A stretch of DNA of 64,000 nt from Alcanivorax sp. (GCF_017794965.1 NZ_CP051240.1:2418001-2482000), one strand, 5' to 3'. Positions 7,812 to 17,330 are shown, numbered from the stretch's first letter. The notes: generated by a model not told the origin, from the letters alone. Program-made: numbers and translations.

Positions 7812-10163
7812 TTAGTGACGTCGTTTCCGCAAGCGGAAATAGAGCAGCCCGAGCAATCCGGTCAGCATGCCAAAGCTGCCGCCGCCACCGCCACCGCCGC
7901 CGGAACTGAATCCGCTGCCAGAGACCGCGCCATTTCCGCCGCCGCTGCCGGTCTCGCCACCGGTAGAGCCATCACCGCCGCCTTCACCGCCAGCATTGTC
8001 GCCAGACCCCTCAAAACTGGGGGCATCTGACAAATCGCTGCTGACCGCAGTGAATCGATACTGCCCCTGGTACAGGGTGGTGACCAGCAGATCGTCCGTC
8101 GCCGGATCAACAATATCCGTTCTCAGCGGCAAGCCCGCCAGGCTACCTTCACCCGCCGGGGTAAAGGTGGCATGACCATCGGCCCCCAGGGTCAACAACC
8201 AGCGCTGCAGGACTGAGGCCGTGGAGCCCTGGTTGTCTCCACCATTGAGGTTATACAGCGCATAATAGCCTGCCGAGCCCTGAATGGTCTCTGACCAGGT
8301 TGCTGCGCCCAACAAGTTGGGCAGGAAATCCTGCGGCTTGCCCTCGTTATACGCCGGACCGTTCTTGTCGAACAGGGCCGCACTGGCCTCCGGCAAATTG
8401 AGGGCAAACAGGGTCTGATCTCTTGAGGCCACCAGTGGCGCCTCAAGCGTCTCTACCGTGTCGTCCAGCACCCCATTAGCGTAGGGCGCCGCCTCAAACA
8501 TGAACGACCCCGCATCTTCGTTAAAGTTGAGCAGACTCAAATCGTCCACTGCTTTCAGGGCCAGGCCTGAAGCCTCTCCCAGCACCGCCCGGGAATCCCA
8601 ACCATCGATCTCACTTATCTGGCCTGATTCACTGTCTATATGAATATAGTCATCAAAGCCGCCGCCGGGACCGTGACCGGTGATTATGCTGAAGTCGGGT
8701 TGGGATGCGACCTCAAACTGGTACAGCACGGCATGACGACTGGCTTGCACCGTACTCAACCCGAAATAGGATGAACCGTAATCGGCAAAATCCAGGCTGG
8801 CATCTTCTTCCAACACACCGGCATTCAGGTCAATGAAAGTCGACAGCGGATCACTGCGTCCGTATCGGTCATAGGCCACTTCATAGACCACGGCCAGCTG
8901 ATCGTCACTGGTATCGGGGTTGGCCCCGCCAACCACCGCCAGCGCATCCGCACGCCAACGGAGCGGGATGGTGCCCTGCCAGGTCTGGGTTGCCAGGTTA
9001 TAAACTCTCACCATGGACTGACAGGTGGCATTCCCCTGATGCAGCACGTACGCGAGAGAATGGTCGTCATTGAAGGCCACATGGCGTCCCAATACGCCCT
9101 GCTGCAATTGATAGTCCGACAGGCTGGCACCCGCTGTCACAGAGTAAGGCACCTTGCCATCGTCGAAGTCCAGCCCATCAGCACGTTGCGACACCCTTGC
9201 CTGCAGGGTGCCCGGCGCACTCTCTCTGAACAGGTGGGTGCCCGGATTGGCGCCGGCGCCCCAGACATGGACCACATCAAACAGCACATCGGGGGTCCCC
9301 GCCTTCTCACGACTGTCAAAGGCGAGGGAATGGCCGTAATGAATCAGGTCAGAGCCCCAGTCACGCATTGCTTCGGGCTCACAGGCGATGACCTTGTCGC
9401 GTACCACTGACCAGTTGTCATCCTCCGCCTGATCCAGGAAGTGGAACTCCCGGCCCGCAATCCAGCCATTGTAAACGCCATCCAGTGACCATTCGGAGCC
9501 ATTATCCATCAGGAGCACATTGCCGGTGCCCCCCTCCAGAAAGAAGATATCGTCCGGCTCTTCCAGGTTTTGCCCTGGCGGGATTTGGAAGCGCTCGGAC
9601 TCGGCAATATTATCCGGATCAAACACCACCGGAAAACTCAAGCGGATAAGATCCTGGCCGTCAGGGCTGTAAAGCGCCTCAAGCGGCCCGGTGCCATTTG
9701 CGGGGTAGGCAGCCAGCTGGGACAGTGGCTCCCTGAGCGTCAGATAGGCCGCGCCGCCCGTCGCACTCAGGTCTGAAGTATTGAGCTGGTAAATGGCCTC
9801 ACCTTCGCTGAAGGCAGCATACACGGTGGTACCATGAACCAGGATATCCGTGGTTTGAGGGAGAGTACGCTGAATCAGACCACTGGCATCACTCAACGGG
9901 GCACCGTTGAATCCCCGCTTTTCCACCAACGTCGGGTAGGCGACAAAGATGCCATCGTCAGTGGCATCCACGGCAACGGGGGCCATATCCAATGCCAGGG
10001 CATCCACGGTCCCGGCCACCGAGTCGTAGACATAAAGATGGGTTTCCGAGATCAGGTAGGCATTGTCGCCGGCGCGCACGGAATCGATCAGTTCGGCTTG
10101 GGCACTGGCACACAACGCCATGCCCAGGGCGCATCCTGACGCCCACTTGAAAAGGTGGTCCAT
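7812..10163 (-). CDS. Exported beta-rich protein with GlyGly-CTERM sorting tail
   Basis: Function unknown; predicted surface or secreted protein of 783 aa. A signal peptide ends after AQA (residue 23). The body is rich in beta-strand and Asp/Gly motifs and reads like an extracellular beta-propeller, but no enzyme motif was recognised. The C-terminus has a Ser/Gly-rich linker, a run of eight glycines, a hydrophobic helix (SFGMLTGLLGLLYF) and the basic end RLRKRRH. This is the GlyGly-CTERM architecture cleaved by rhombosortase, usually in species with type II secretion. It stands alone, with proS divergent upstream and its own terminator. Confidence 0.8.
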   Translation of the reverse strand: MDHLFKWASGCALGMALCASAQAELIDSVRAGDNAYLISETHLYVYDSVAGTVDALALDMAPVAVDATDDGIFVAYPTLVEKRGFNGAPLSDASGLIQRTLPQTTDILVHGTTVYAAFSEGEAIYQLNTSDLSATGGAAYLTLREPLSQLAAYPANGTGPLEALYSPDGQDLIRLSFPVVFDPDNIAESERFQIPPGQNLEEPDDIFFLEGGTGNVLLMDNGSEWSLDGVYNGWIAGREFHFLDQAEDDNWSVVRDKVIACEPEAMRDWGSDLIHYGHSLAFDSREKAGTPDVLFDVVHVWGAGANPGTHLFRESAPGTLQARVSQRADGLDFDDGKVPYSVTAGASLSDYQLQQGVLGRHVAFNDDHSLAYVLHQGNATCQSMVRVYNLATQTWQGTIPLRWRADALAVVGGANPDTSDDQLAVVYEVAYDRYGRSDPLSTFIDLNAGVLEEDASLDFADYGSSYFGLSTVQASRHAVLYQFEVASQPDFSIITGHGPGGGFDDYIHIDSESGQISEIDGWDSRAVLGEASGLALKAVDDLSLLNFNEDAGSFMFEAAPYANGVLDDTVETLEAPLVASRDQTLFALNLPEASAALFDKNGPAYNEGKPQDFLPNLLGAATWSETIQGSAGYYALYNLNGGDNQGSTASVLQRWLLTLGADGHATFTPAGEGSLAGLPLRTDIVDPATDDLLVTTLYQGQYRFTAVSSDLSDAPSFEGSGDNAGGEGGGDGSTGGETGSGGGNGAVSGSGFSSGGGGGGGGSFGMLTGLLGLLYFRLRKRRH

Positions 10164-10319
10164 TACTTCCCCCGTTCCCTGTAATTCTTATCAATACTGC
10201 TGAGACTTTATTCTGACATTGATTCTAGACAACACTGGCGACAAAAGCCAAGACTGGAGTCGCACCGTCTTTATCCCTAGAATCGTCCCTTTCCCCGAGA
10301 ACCCTGATACAGAGCCCCT

Positions 10320-12038
10320 ATGCGCACTTCCCAGTACCTGCTTGCCACTGTCAAAGAAACCCCGGCGGACGCCGTTGTCATCAGCCACCAGCTCATGCTC
10401 CGTGCCGGCCTGGTTCGCAAGCTGGCCTCGGGCCTCTACACCTGGCTGCCCACCGGGCTGCGGGTACTGCGCAAGGTGGAGAACGTGATCCGCGAGGAGA
10501 TGGACAAGGCCGGCGCCCAGGAAGTGCTCATGCCGGTGGTGCAGCCCATGGAGCTGTGGGAAGAATCCGGCCGCGCCCCCGCCTATGGCCCGGAGCTGTT
10601 GCGCATCACCGACCGTCACAACAACCCTTTCTGCCTGGGCCCCACCCATGAGGAAGTGATCACTGACATGGTCCGCAACGAGATCCACAGCTACAAGCAG
10701 TTGCCGGCCAACTTCTACCAGATCCAGACCAAATTCCGTGACGAGATTCGCCCGCGCTTCGGCATCATGCGCTCGCGGGAATTCATTATGAAGGACGCCT
10801 ACTCCTTCCACACCGACACGGATTCCCTGGCCGAGACCTACCAGATCATGCACAAGGCCTACTGTGCCATCTTCGATCGACTGGGCCTGGACTACCGCCC
10901 CGTGGAAGCGGATACCGGTGCCATCGGTGGTGCCGCCAGCCACGAATTTCATGTGCTGGCCGACTCCGGCGAAGACGATATCGCCTTCTCCGACAGCTCC
11001 GACTACGCCGCCAACGTGGAACTGGCCGAAGCGCTGGCGCCGGTTAGCGAGCGTGCCGCCCCCGGCGCCGCCATGGAAAAGGTGGATACCCCCAACGCCA
11101 AGACCATTGAAGAACTGGTGGAACAGTTTGATCTGGCCATCGAAAAGACCATCAAGACCCTGGTGGTCAAAGGCGCCGAAGAAGGCCAGCTGGTGGCCCT
11201 GCTGGTCCGCGGCGACCACGAACTGAACGACATCAAGGCGGAGAAACTGGACGCGGTAGCCGCGCCCATGGAATTTGCCAGCGAAGAAGAAATTCGCAAG
11301 GCCATCGGTGCCGGCCCCGGCTCCCTGGGCCCGGTGAACCTGCCCATCAAGGTCATCGCCGACCGCAGCGTGGCGGTGATGAGCGACTTCGGCGCCGGTG
11401 CCAATGAAGACGGCAAACACTTCTTCAACATCAACTGGGAACGCGATGTGGCGCTGCCGGACGTGGCCGACCTGCGCAATGTGGTGGAAGGCGACCCGAG
11501 CCCGGACGGCAACGGCACCCTGACTATCAAGCGCGGTATCGAGGTGGGCCATATCTTCCAGCTGGGTACCAAGTACTCCGAAGCATTGGGTGCCAAGGTG
11601 CTGGATGAAAACGGCAAGTCCGTGGTCATGCCCATGGGCTGCTACGGCATCGGCGTGACCCGTGTGGTCGCCGCCGCCATCGAACAGAACCACGACGACC
11701 GCGGCATCCTGTGGCCGGAAGCCATTGCCCCGTTCTCCGTGGCGCTGGTCCCGGTGAACATCAAGAAGAGCCCCCGCGAGCGCGAGCTGGCAGAAAAACT
11801 CTACGCCGAACTCACCGCCGCCGGCATCGAAGTGCTGTTCGATGACCGCGAGAAAGAACGTCTGGGCGTGAAACTGGCCGACACCGAACTGGTCGGCATC
11901 CCCCACCGCATCGTCATCGCCGAGCGCGGCATGGACAACGGCGTGTTGGAATACAAGGGGCGTGGGGATGCTGAAAATACCGATGTGCCGGTGGATGAGG
12001 TTGTGGCGTTCATCAAGGAAAAGCTGGGTGTTAATTAA
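10320..12038 (+). CDS. proS: Prolyl-tRNA synthetase (bacterial type)
   Basis: Charges tRNA-Pro in the cytoplasm. The 572-aa length and domain order match bacterial ProRS: class II catalytic core (motif 2 region near FRDEIRPRFGIMRSREF), the inserted editing domain at about 220-400, motif 3 (GCYGIGVTR) and a C-terminal anticodon-binding domain (VALVPVNIKK). The start ATG at 10320 gives the canonical MRTSQYLLAT N-terminus. The last codons GTT AAT TAA are formed by the first bases of a heptad repeat, so the stop codon lies within intergenic repeat sequence. Confidence 0.97.
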   Translation: MRTSQYLLATVKETPADAVVISHQLMLRAGLVRKLASGLYTWLPTGLRVLRKVENVIREEMDKAGAQEVLMPVVQPMELWEESGRAPAYGPELLRITDRHNNPFCLGPTHEEVITDMVRNEIHSYKQLPANFYQIQTKFRDEIRPRFGIMRSREFIMKDAYSFHTDTDSLAETYQIMHKAYCAIFDRLGLDYRPVEADTGAIGGAASHEFHVLADSGEDDIAFSDSSDYAANVELAEALAPVSERAAPGAAMEKVDTPNAKTIEELVEQFDLAIEKTIKTLVVKGAEEGQLVALLVRGDHELNDIKAEKLDAVAAPMEFASEEEIRKAIGAGPGSLGPVNLPIKVIADRSVAVMSDFGAGANEDGKHFFNINWERDVALPDVADLRNVVEGDPSPDGNGTLTIKRGIEVGHIFQLGTKYSEALGAKVLDENGKSVVMPMGCYGIGVTRVVAAAIEQNHDDRGILWPEAIAPFSVALVPVNIKKSPRERELAEKLYAELTAAGIEVLFDDREKERLGVKLADTELVGIPHRIVIAERGMDNGVLEYKGRGDAENTDVPVDEVVAFIKEKLGVN

Positions 12039-12197
12039 TAGTTAATAATGAATAATTAATAGCTGGCGCGAGCCAGCGCCTGAGCGCCTTAAACGCAAGA
12101 GGCCGCGTCCAGACTCTGGACGCGGCCTCTTTGCTTTCAGAACCTAAAAAATCAGGCCCGCGGCGTTATTAATTATTCATTATTAACTATTAATTAG
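12031..12197. repeat. Heptad-bracketed module 2 with shared terminator core
   Basis: Arms at 12031-12062 and 12166-12197 are inverted copies identical over 30 bp, built from 7-bp units such as TTAATAG, TTAATAA and TGAATAA. The left arm contains the proS stop and the right arm the DUF4062 stop. Between them is a small palindrome (12061-12076, GCTGGCGCGAGCCAGC) and the strong terminator described separately. The sequence 12092-12140 recurs almost unchanged at 51052-51100. Confidence 0.85.
12098..12134. terminator. Bidirectional terminator between proS and the DUF4062 gene
   Basis: A perfect 15-bp stem (AGAGGCCGCGTCCAG and its complement) closes a 3-nt loop. The T-tract after it is short (CTTTG), so the stem strength probably does most of the work. 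It is placed to end both convergent transcripts. The same hairpin, with one change in the stem, occurs at 51058-51090, and a variant at 14303-14337. Confidence 0.75.
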
Positions 12198-13225
12198 AGC
12201 TTCACCGTCCGCTTCACCGCCATCACCTGACTCATGGTGTTGTCGCCATGGGCGGTGAGTTGCCAGAGGGGCAGGCCGCGGCTGTCGGTTTCCTGGGACT
12301 TGGCGATCAGGCCCAGGGCACGCAGGTGGATCTTGAGCTGGTTGAAGGAGTGCGCCGCCAGCACCACGTTGCGCACAGCATGGGCGCGGGGGAAGTCTTT
12401 CTGCACATCGCCCAGGGCCTTGCGCACAATGAAGTCTTCCAGGGCTTTCTGCATCACGGGCTCAGAGGCCGGGTTCAGCATTAGCGGCGCCACGCAGGAG
12501 AACGCCTGATCCCAGCTGAGGCGGGTGGTGACCATGGCCAGCTTGCAGTCACCGCCTTCATAGACGTTACAGGAGTAATCCAGCGCCACCTGGTCATTGC
12601 CCCGGGACAGGGTCTTCAGGGGAGGCCGGGACTGGGCCAATGCCTCTTCCCGTTCTTTCTCCAGCTCCTGAATACGGGCCTTCAGACCGTTGGTGTCCGC
12701 CCCACCGCCGCTCCCGGCCTGATCGGCACGCACCCAACCCGTGGCACGGTGTTCGCGCATCAGGTTTGGCAACACCTTGCGGGCCACCTCGGTGAGGCCG
12801 GCCTCGGTGCTCCAGCGAAAGCACGGCACTTTTTCTTCCAGCAGGCGAACAAAATCATCCCGTCGCACCATGCCATCGCGGGTGCCTTCCTGTTGATCGT
12901 CTCTGAGCAAGGAGGGGTTATCATGGATAAAGGCCACCACCGGTTTGCGCTTGGTGGCCGCAAAGATATATTCACGGTGAACTTCGCTGAGCCCCATGGG
13001 AGACAGGTGCCCATAGCGACCGCCGACGATCAGCACGAAGTAGTCACTGGTCTCGATCAGCTTCTGGATCACCGGCAGCAGGGTATTACCATCGGCAGCG
13101 GCACTGTCCAGCCCGGTGGGGATCATGCCGTTCTCGATCATGGGCAACATCAGCGCCTGCCGCGCTCCCTGCATATCGGGGTATGTGGCACTGATAAAGA
13201 CCTGGTAGCGTTTTGAAGCGGTCAC
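12194..13225 (-). CDS. DUF4062 domain protein (TIR-like N-terminal domain)
   Basis: Unknown function, 343 aa. Residues about 6-100 match DUF4062: YQVFISATYPDMQGARQAL opens the domain, followed by DYFVLIVGGRYGHLSP and SEVHREYIFA. This Rossmann-like fold is related to TIR/SEFIR-type domains and is often found in signalling or antiviral proteins, fused to NTPase modules. A coiled coil follows (ARIQELEKEREEALAQ, about 183-198) and a C-terminal domain of about 130 residues with a winged-helix-like end (LRALGLI, LPLWQLTAHG). It is divergent from the orphan parA, with 269 bp between them. The stop codon lies in a heptad repeat. Confidence 0.75.
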   Translation of the reverse strand: MTASKRYQVFISATYPDMQGARQALMLPMIENGMIPTGLDSAAADGNTLLPVIQKLIETSDYFVLIVGGRYGHLSPMGLSEVHREYIFAATKRKPVVAFIHDNPSLLRDDQQEGTRDGMVRRDDFVRLLEEKVPCFRWSTEAGLTEVARKVLPNLMREHRATGWVRADQAGSGGGADTNGLKARIQELEKEREEALAQSRPPLKTLSRGNDQVALDYSCNVYEGGDCKLAMVTTRLSWDQAFSCVAPLMLNPASEPVMQKALEDFIVRKALGDVQKDFPRAHAVRNVVLAAHSFNQLKIHLRALGLIAKSQETDSRGLPLWQLTAHGDNTMSQVMAVKRTVKL

Positions 13226-13494
13226 CCTGGTTCCCTGTTCCTTTGGCTTTTTGCCCGCTCAGGGCATTGGCTGGTCGGCTATTAAACAGCCTGTCGACCA
13301 GCATCACAAGAGATGCCCCCAGACTGGCACTACCGTCACAGGCAGGCAAAATGGGACATCGGCTTCGATCATGCTAGCCTGAGATCAACAATAAAGGTAG
13401 CCGTGAACCCTGTTCCCGACCGTAGGAACCCGGTGGATTCACGGCTATAGTACAGGCCACCACTGCTTTCGACTTGCTGACAGGATAGAACGCC

Positions 13495-14241
13495 ATGCAA
13501 ACCATTGCCTTTTATAACCTGAAAGGGGGCGTCGGGAAGACCGCCTCGGCGGTGAATGTCGCCTGGCATGCCGCCCGCTGGAAGCATCGCACCCTGCTCT
13601 GGGATCTGGATCCCCAGGGCGCCGCCAGCTTCTATCTGGGCGTGGATGATGGCGACGGCTACAAGGCGGGCAATGTACTGAAAGGCAAGCAGCCCATTGG
13701 CAGGCTCAAGCGGGAGACCCGCTGGGCCAATCTGGATGCCATCCCGGCAGATATCTCCATGCGCAATGCGGACATCAAGCTGAGTGAAGGCGGCAGCGCC
13801 AAAAACAAGCTCAAACAGCTGATCGCCCCGCTGGGCGAGACCTACGAGCTGGTCATTCTGGATTGCCCCCCCACCCTGAGCCCGGTGGCGGAAAGCATCT
13901 TTGCGGCAGTGGACTACCTGTTTGTGCCAGTGATCCCTACCCACCTGTCGGTACGTGCTTTCCAGCAGGTACGCGACTGGATCGACAGCAAGAACTACAA
14001 GAACCTCACCGTGGTGCCGTTTTTCAATATGGTGGACCGCCACCGCGACCTGCATGTGGAAATGCTGGTCAAGCGTCCCAAGGTGATGAAGGGAGGTCTG
14101 AAAACCTGGATCCCCTACTCCACCCACGTGGAGCAGATGGGCGACCACCGCGCCCCCGTCGGCGAATTCGCCCCCTACACCCCCAGCGCCCAGGCGTTTC
14201 GGGCGATGTGGTTTGAGATTGCGGGCAAGCTGAAGCTTTAA
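13495..14241 (+). CDS. Orphan ParA/MinD-family ATPase
   Basis: Walker-type cytoskeletal ATPase of 248 aa. The deviant Walker A KGGVGKT is at residues 10-16, Walker A' at WDLDPQGAAS, and Walker B at LVILDCPPTLS, all typical of ParA-family P-loop ATPases. No parB, centromere-like iteron or replication gene lies nearby, so plasmid partition is unlikely; related orphan ParAs position cellular cargo or act with unknown partners. The start ATG follows AGGATAGAACGCC, a usable ribosome-binding site. The last codon and stop (CTT TAA) merge into a heptad repeat. Confidence 0.88.
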   Translation: MQTIAFYNLKGGVGKTASAVNVAWHAARWKHRTLLWDLDPQGAASFYLGVDDGDGYKAGNVLKGKQPIGRLKRETRWANLDAIPADISMRNADIKLSEGGSAKNKLKQLIAPLGETYELVILDCPPTLSPVAESIFAAVDYLFVPVIPTHLSVRAFQQVRDWIDSKNYKNLTVVPFFNMVDRHRDLHVEMLVKRPKVMKGGLKTWIPYSTHVEQMGDHRAPVGEFAPYTPSAQAFRAMWFEIAGKLKL

Positions 14242-14400
14242 TTAATAATGAATAGTTAATAATGAATAACGTCGCGAGACGGGTTTTCGTGTTTTGAAAC
14301 GCATGAGGCCGCGCCCAATGTTTGGGCGCGGCCTCATTGCTTGGCATTAAGACAGTCGCTGCTCGCGCAGCTATTAATTATTCATTATTAACTATTAATT
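14238..14400. repeat. Heptad-bracketed module 3 with terminator
   Basis: Left arm 14238-14270 and inverted right arm 14371-14400 use the same unit family as module 2 (TTAATAA, TGAATAG) but in a different unit order. The left arm contains the parA stop and the right arm the stop of the acyl-CoA dehydrogenase. The core holds the hairpin at 14303-14337. Confidence 0.85.
14303..14340. terminator. Bidirectional terminator between parA and the AidB-like gene
   Basis: A perfect 16-bp stem (ATGAGGCCGCGCCCAA and complement) with a TGT loop. Both it and the one at 12098 are preceded by AAACGCA and followed by TTGCTT, so the hairpin belongs to a recurring core rather than arising independently. Confidence 0.75.
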
Positions 14401-16089
14401 GCTCTCCCACGGGTTCGCCCTCGCCAGAATCCGGCCCAGGTCCAGCCCCCGCGGCAGGGTCCCGTAATTGCGGTCGCCGTGCTGACCGAGACGAGAGGCA
14501 ATAAACGCCTCCGCCACAGACTGATTCCCCGCCGCTACCAACTGGCTGGCCTGCATGGTCAGCGACAACCGGTCGACGATGTTACGGGCACGGTACTGGG
14601 CGTCTTCCATGTCACCGAATTCCTGTTTAAGGGCATCGACGGCCTGGTCCAGTCGCGCATCGCTACCCCGGGTCTTGCCCTGTTCGGCAAACCAGGTCTC
14701 CAGCACCGCCGGAGTCTTGGCCAGGGCGCGCAGCATGTCCAGCGCCTGCACATTACCCGAGCCCTCCCAGATCGCATTGATCGGCGCCTCGCGGTAAAGC
14801 CGCGCCATGATGAAGTCTTCGGTGACCCCGTTGCCACCGAGACACTCCATGGCTTCGTAGGCATGGAAGGGAGTGCGTTTACAGATCCAGTATTTGCCCG
14901 CCGGCAGGCCAAGGCGCAGCAACAGCTTTTCGTGTTCGTTTTTCGGGTCCAGGGTGGACTGGTCCAACGCCTCCCCCATACGCATGGCAATCGCCAGCGA
15001 GCCTTCCACTTCCAGCTGCAGGTCCGCCAGCACATTACGCATCAACGGCTGGTCCAGCAGGGTCTTGCCGAACGCCGCCCGACCGGAAGCATGGTTCACC
15101 GCCTGAGCCACTGCCTGACGCTGGCCAGCCATGGAGCCGATCATGCAGTCGAAGCGGGTCATGGCCACCATTTCAATGATGGCAGGCACGCCGCGGCCTT
15201 CCTCGCCCACCATCCAGCCCAGCGCGCCGCGCAGTTCGATCTCGGAAGAGGCGTTGGACACGTTACCCATCTTGTTTTTCAGGCGCTGTACCTGGATCGG
15301 ATTCTTGCTGCCATCCGGGCGCCAGCGCGGCACCAGAAAACAGCTCAGGCCATTCTCGGTCTGTGCCAGCACCAGGAAGGCATCACACATGGGAGCGGAG
15401 GTGAACCACTTGTGGCCCACTAATTCGTAGGCTTCACCGGGACCCTCGGTGCCGATGGCCCATGCACGAGTGGTGTTTGCCCGCACATCGGAGCCACCCT
15501 GCTTCTCGGTCATGCCCATACCAATCGTCAGTGCCTGCTTTTCATAATGCGGCACATTGCGCGGGTCATAGGCGTTGTTGAGAATTTTCGGGAGCCACTC
15601 TTTCGCCAGTGACGGGGTCAGACTAATAGACGGCACCGCGGCAAAGGTCATGGTCAGCGGACAACCGTGGCCAGCTTCCACCTGGGCCTGCAGATAACTC
15701 TGCGCAGCCCGGGCGACGTGGGCGCCGGGCTTCGGATCCGTCCAGGGCGCGGAATGAATGCCTGACTCCAGGCCCAGAGACATCAGCCGGTGGTAGGACT
15801 CGTGATACTTGACCAGGTCCACCCGATACCCCTGACGATCATGGGAAAAGAACTGCGGCTTGTGCTCGTTGGCCAGAAAGCCCCACTCGATCACTTCCGC
15901 CGTCCCGGTTTTGGCACCGTGGGCTGACAGTTTCGCCTCTGCCCAGCCAGCACCATGCCGTTGCACCGCATCTCGCAGGGCGTCGTCGGTGTCATAGGGG
16001 TTGTAGTCCTCCAGCGCCCGGGCCTGATTGAAGACCTCATGGGTCTGGGCCAACGGGTCCGGTTTGAGGGTGTCGTGTTTGGCATTCAT
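14395..16089 (-). CDS. AidB-like acyl-CoA dehydrogenase
   Basis: FAD-dependent acyl-CoA dehydrogenase of 564 aa in the AidB/isovaleryl-type subfamily. Visible are GMGMTEKQGGSDVRANTT (flavin/substrate-binding loop diagnostic of the AidB clade), KWFTSAPMCDAFLVLAQT, and AYEAMECLGGNGVTEDFIMA near the C-terminus. E. coli AidB is 541 aa, induced by alkylation and able to bind DNA; whether this homologue acts in fatty-acid degradation or alkylation response cannot be decided. It lies 21 bp downstream of a TetR regulator and is probably cotranscribed with it. The final Asn and stop are encoded by the heptad repeat. Confidence 0.87.
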   Translation of the reverse strand: MNAKHDTLKPDPLAQTHEVFNQARALEDYNPYDTDDALRDAVQRHGAGWAEAKLSAHGAKTGTAEVIEWGFLANEHKPQFFSHDRQGYRVDLVKYHESYHRLMSLGLESGIHSAPWTDPKPGAHVARAAQSYLQAQVEAGHGCPLTMTFAAVPSISLTPSLAKEWLPKILNNAYDPRNVPHYEKQALTIGMGMTEKQGGSDVRANTTRAWAIGTEGPGEAYELVGHKWFTSAPMCDAFLVLAQTENGLSCFLVPRWRPDGSKNPIQVQRLKNKMGNVSNASSEIELRGALGWMVGEEGRGVPAIIEMVAMTRFDCMIGSMAGQRQAVAQAVNHASGRAAFGKTLLDQPLMRNVLADLQLEVEGSLAIAMRMGEALDQSTLDPKNEHEKLLLRLGLPAGKYWICKRTPFHAYEAMECLGGNGVTEDFIMARLYREAPINAIWEGSGNVQALDMLRALAKTPAVLETWFAEQGKTRGSDARLDQAVDALKQEFGDMEDAQYRARNIVDRLSLTMQASQLVAAGNQSVAEAFIASRLGQHGDRNYGTLPRGLDLGRILARANPWESN

Positions 16090-16110
16090 GGTTGCTCTCC
16101 CAAAAAATGG

Positions 16111-16746
16111 TTACGCCGTCTTGTGCAGCGTTTGCAAGTTGTCAGTCGATGCCTGTGCGCCGGTGGCGCGCAGGCAGAATTGGGTCAGGGATTGCGCCAA
16201 CCCGGCCTTGGGCAACGGATCGGACAGAGGTCCCACCAGCGCCTCGGCAATGGCGCCCACCATGGCCGCGGCAGTCACTGCGGTGTCCTGTTCAGGGAGC
16301 TCTCCCAACCGCACGCCCTCGGCCAGAAACTGCTGGTACAGCTCGGCATAACGCTGGCGATAGACCAGACGCTCGGCATCCACCGCCGGATCCACCGGCT
16401 CGGCGATCAGCGACCAGGCCAGGGTCGGAGCGACCTGGGCACGGCGCACAAAGGTTTCCAGCACATGGGACAGCCGGCGGGAAAAGCCGCCGTGCAAGGT
16501 CATGGCATCGGCCACCGCCGCCACCTCCCGCTCGGTCGCCAGCCTGAAGACTTCTGCTGCCAGCACCGGCTTGTTCTCGAAATAGCGATACAGCGTGCCC
16601 ACCCCGACACCAGCCTCAGTAGCCAGGGTCTGCATGGTCAGGTTGGCAAAGCCACCCTTGCGGACCAACTGCTCGGCACTGCGCAGCAGATGCTCCCGCT
16701 GGGCCGCCTTGCGGGCGCGGACGTTGTCAGTTTCCCGGTAGGCCAT
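16111..16746 (-). CDS. TetR-family transcriptional regulator
   Basis: DNA-binding repressor of 211 aa. The N-terminal helix-turn-helix at about 30-58 (LATEAGVGVGTLYRYFENK) is a clear TetR signature; the C-terminal ligand domain is diverged. Immediately upstream of, and in one transcription unit with, the AidB-like dehydrogenase, it probably controls that gene and itself in response to an acyl-CoA or related ligand. The ATG at 16746 is the only start that places the HTH at the usual distance. Confidence 0.88.
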   Translation of the reverse strand: MAYRETDNVRARKAAQREHLLRSAEQLVRKGGFANLTMQTLATEAGVGVGTLYRYFENKPVLAAEVFRLATEREVAAVADAMTLHGGFSRRLSHVLETFVRRAQVAPTLAWSLIAEPVDPAVDAERLVYRQRYAELYQQFLAEGVRLGELPEQDTAVTAAAMVGAIAEALVGPLSDPLPKAGLAQSLTQFCLRATGAQASTDNLQTLHKTA

Positions 16747-16912
16747 GATCGGAACCCATGTTCATTTCTTTTAAGAAGTGAATCATGGTTCCGGACTTGA
16801 GGCAAGGCCGGTGGTCGGGGTGGAGATGAGTTGAAAGTTGAAAGTGCAAAGTTGAAAAGCGCGCTGGAGGTGATCGTGCTCCGGCAAGCCGTGCCCGCGC
16901 AATCACCAACTG

Positions 16913-17330
16913 ACATTGGCGTTCTTTTATCGCGTAAATGCTGAAGATGGCTGTAGCGCCAGTTATTCGGCTCCGCTCACCCCTTCGGGGCCGCCTTGCA
17001 GGCTCCTTTGCTTCACTCGGTGAGGCGCGAATTTGCCGTGATCGTGGTCCCCGCCTGGGTGACACGGTATCTGCTGATATGTCATCGCAATCTGACAGGT
17101 GTTTGTCCTCGCCGGACGGGCCCAAAGGGAGAAACTGGCTCCCCCTCTGGACTCCCCGCCACCCCGACTCCGTTCGGCCTGCTTCGCAGGCACACTCCGG
17201 TACTCAGGGTCTGACGGACGCAAAAAAGACTCGCTCCGCTCAGACAGGTTTTTTGCTCTACGCCGCCAGATCCTTCCGTTCCTCGACTCACTCTAACGGG
17301 GAAGGTGCCGTGCTGATGTTGTTGGTGCGT
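16913..17330 (+). repeat. Modular repeat copy A (modules 1 and 2, plus orientation)
   Basis: Module 1 (about 16913-17040) and module 2 (about 17071-17330) reappear, individually inverted, at 17740-17869 and 17866-18117. Shared stretches include TTCGGGGCCGCCTTGCAGG in module 1, and ACTCCGTTCGGCCTGCT and GACGCAAAAAAGACTCGCTC in module 2. By eye the copies are roughly 80% alike. The segment following module 2 looks like a decayed start of module 1. Confidence 0.8.

Noticed and set aside
10191..11906. A 571-codon open frame on the minus strand, rich in His, Gly and Gln
   Set aside because: Antisense to proS; composition is that of an antisense shadow and no family is visible.
13495..14241. Plasmid partition locus
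   Set aside because: Only a ParA-like ATPase is present; no ParB, iterons or replication gene nearby, and the surrounding genes are chromosomal housekeeping genes.
12031..14400. CRISPR-like direct repeats
   Set aside because: The repeats are 7-bp units without unique spacers, and there are no cas genes.
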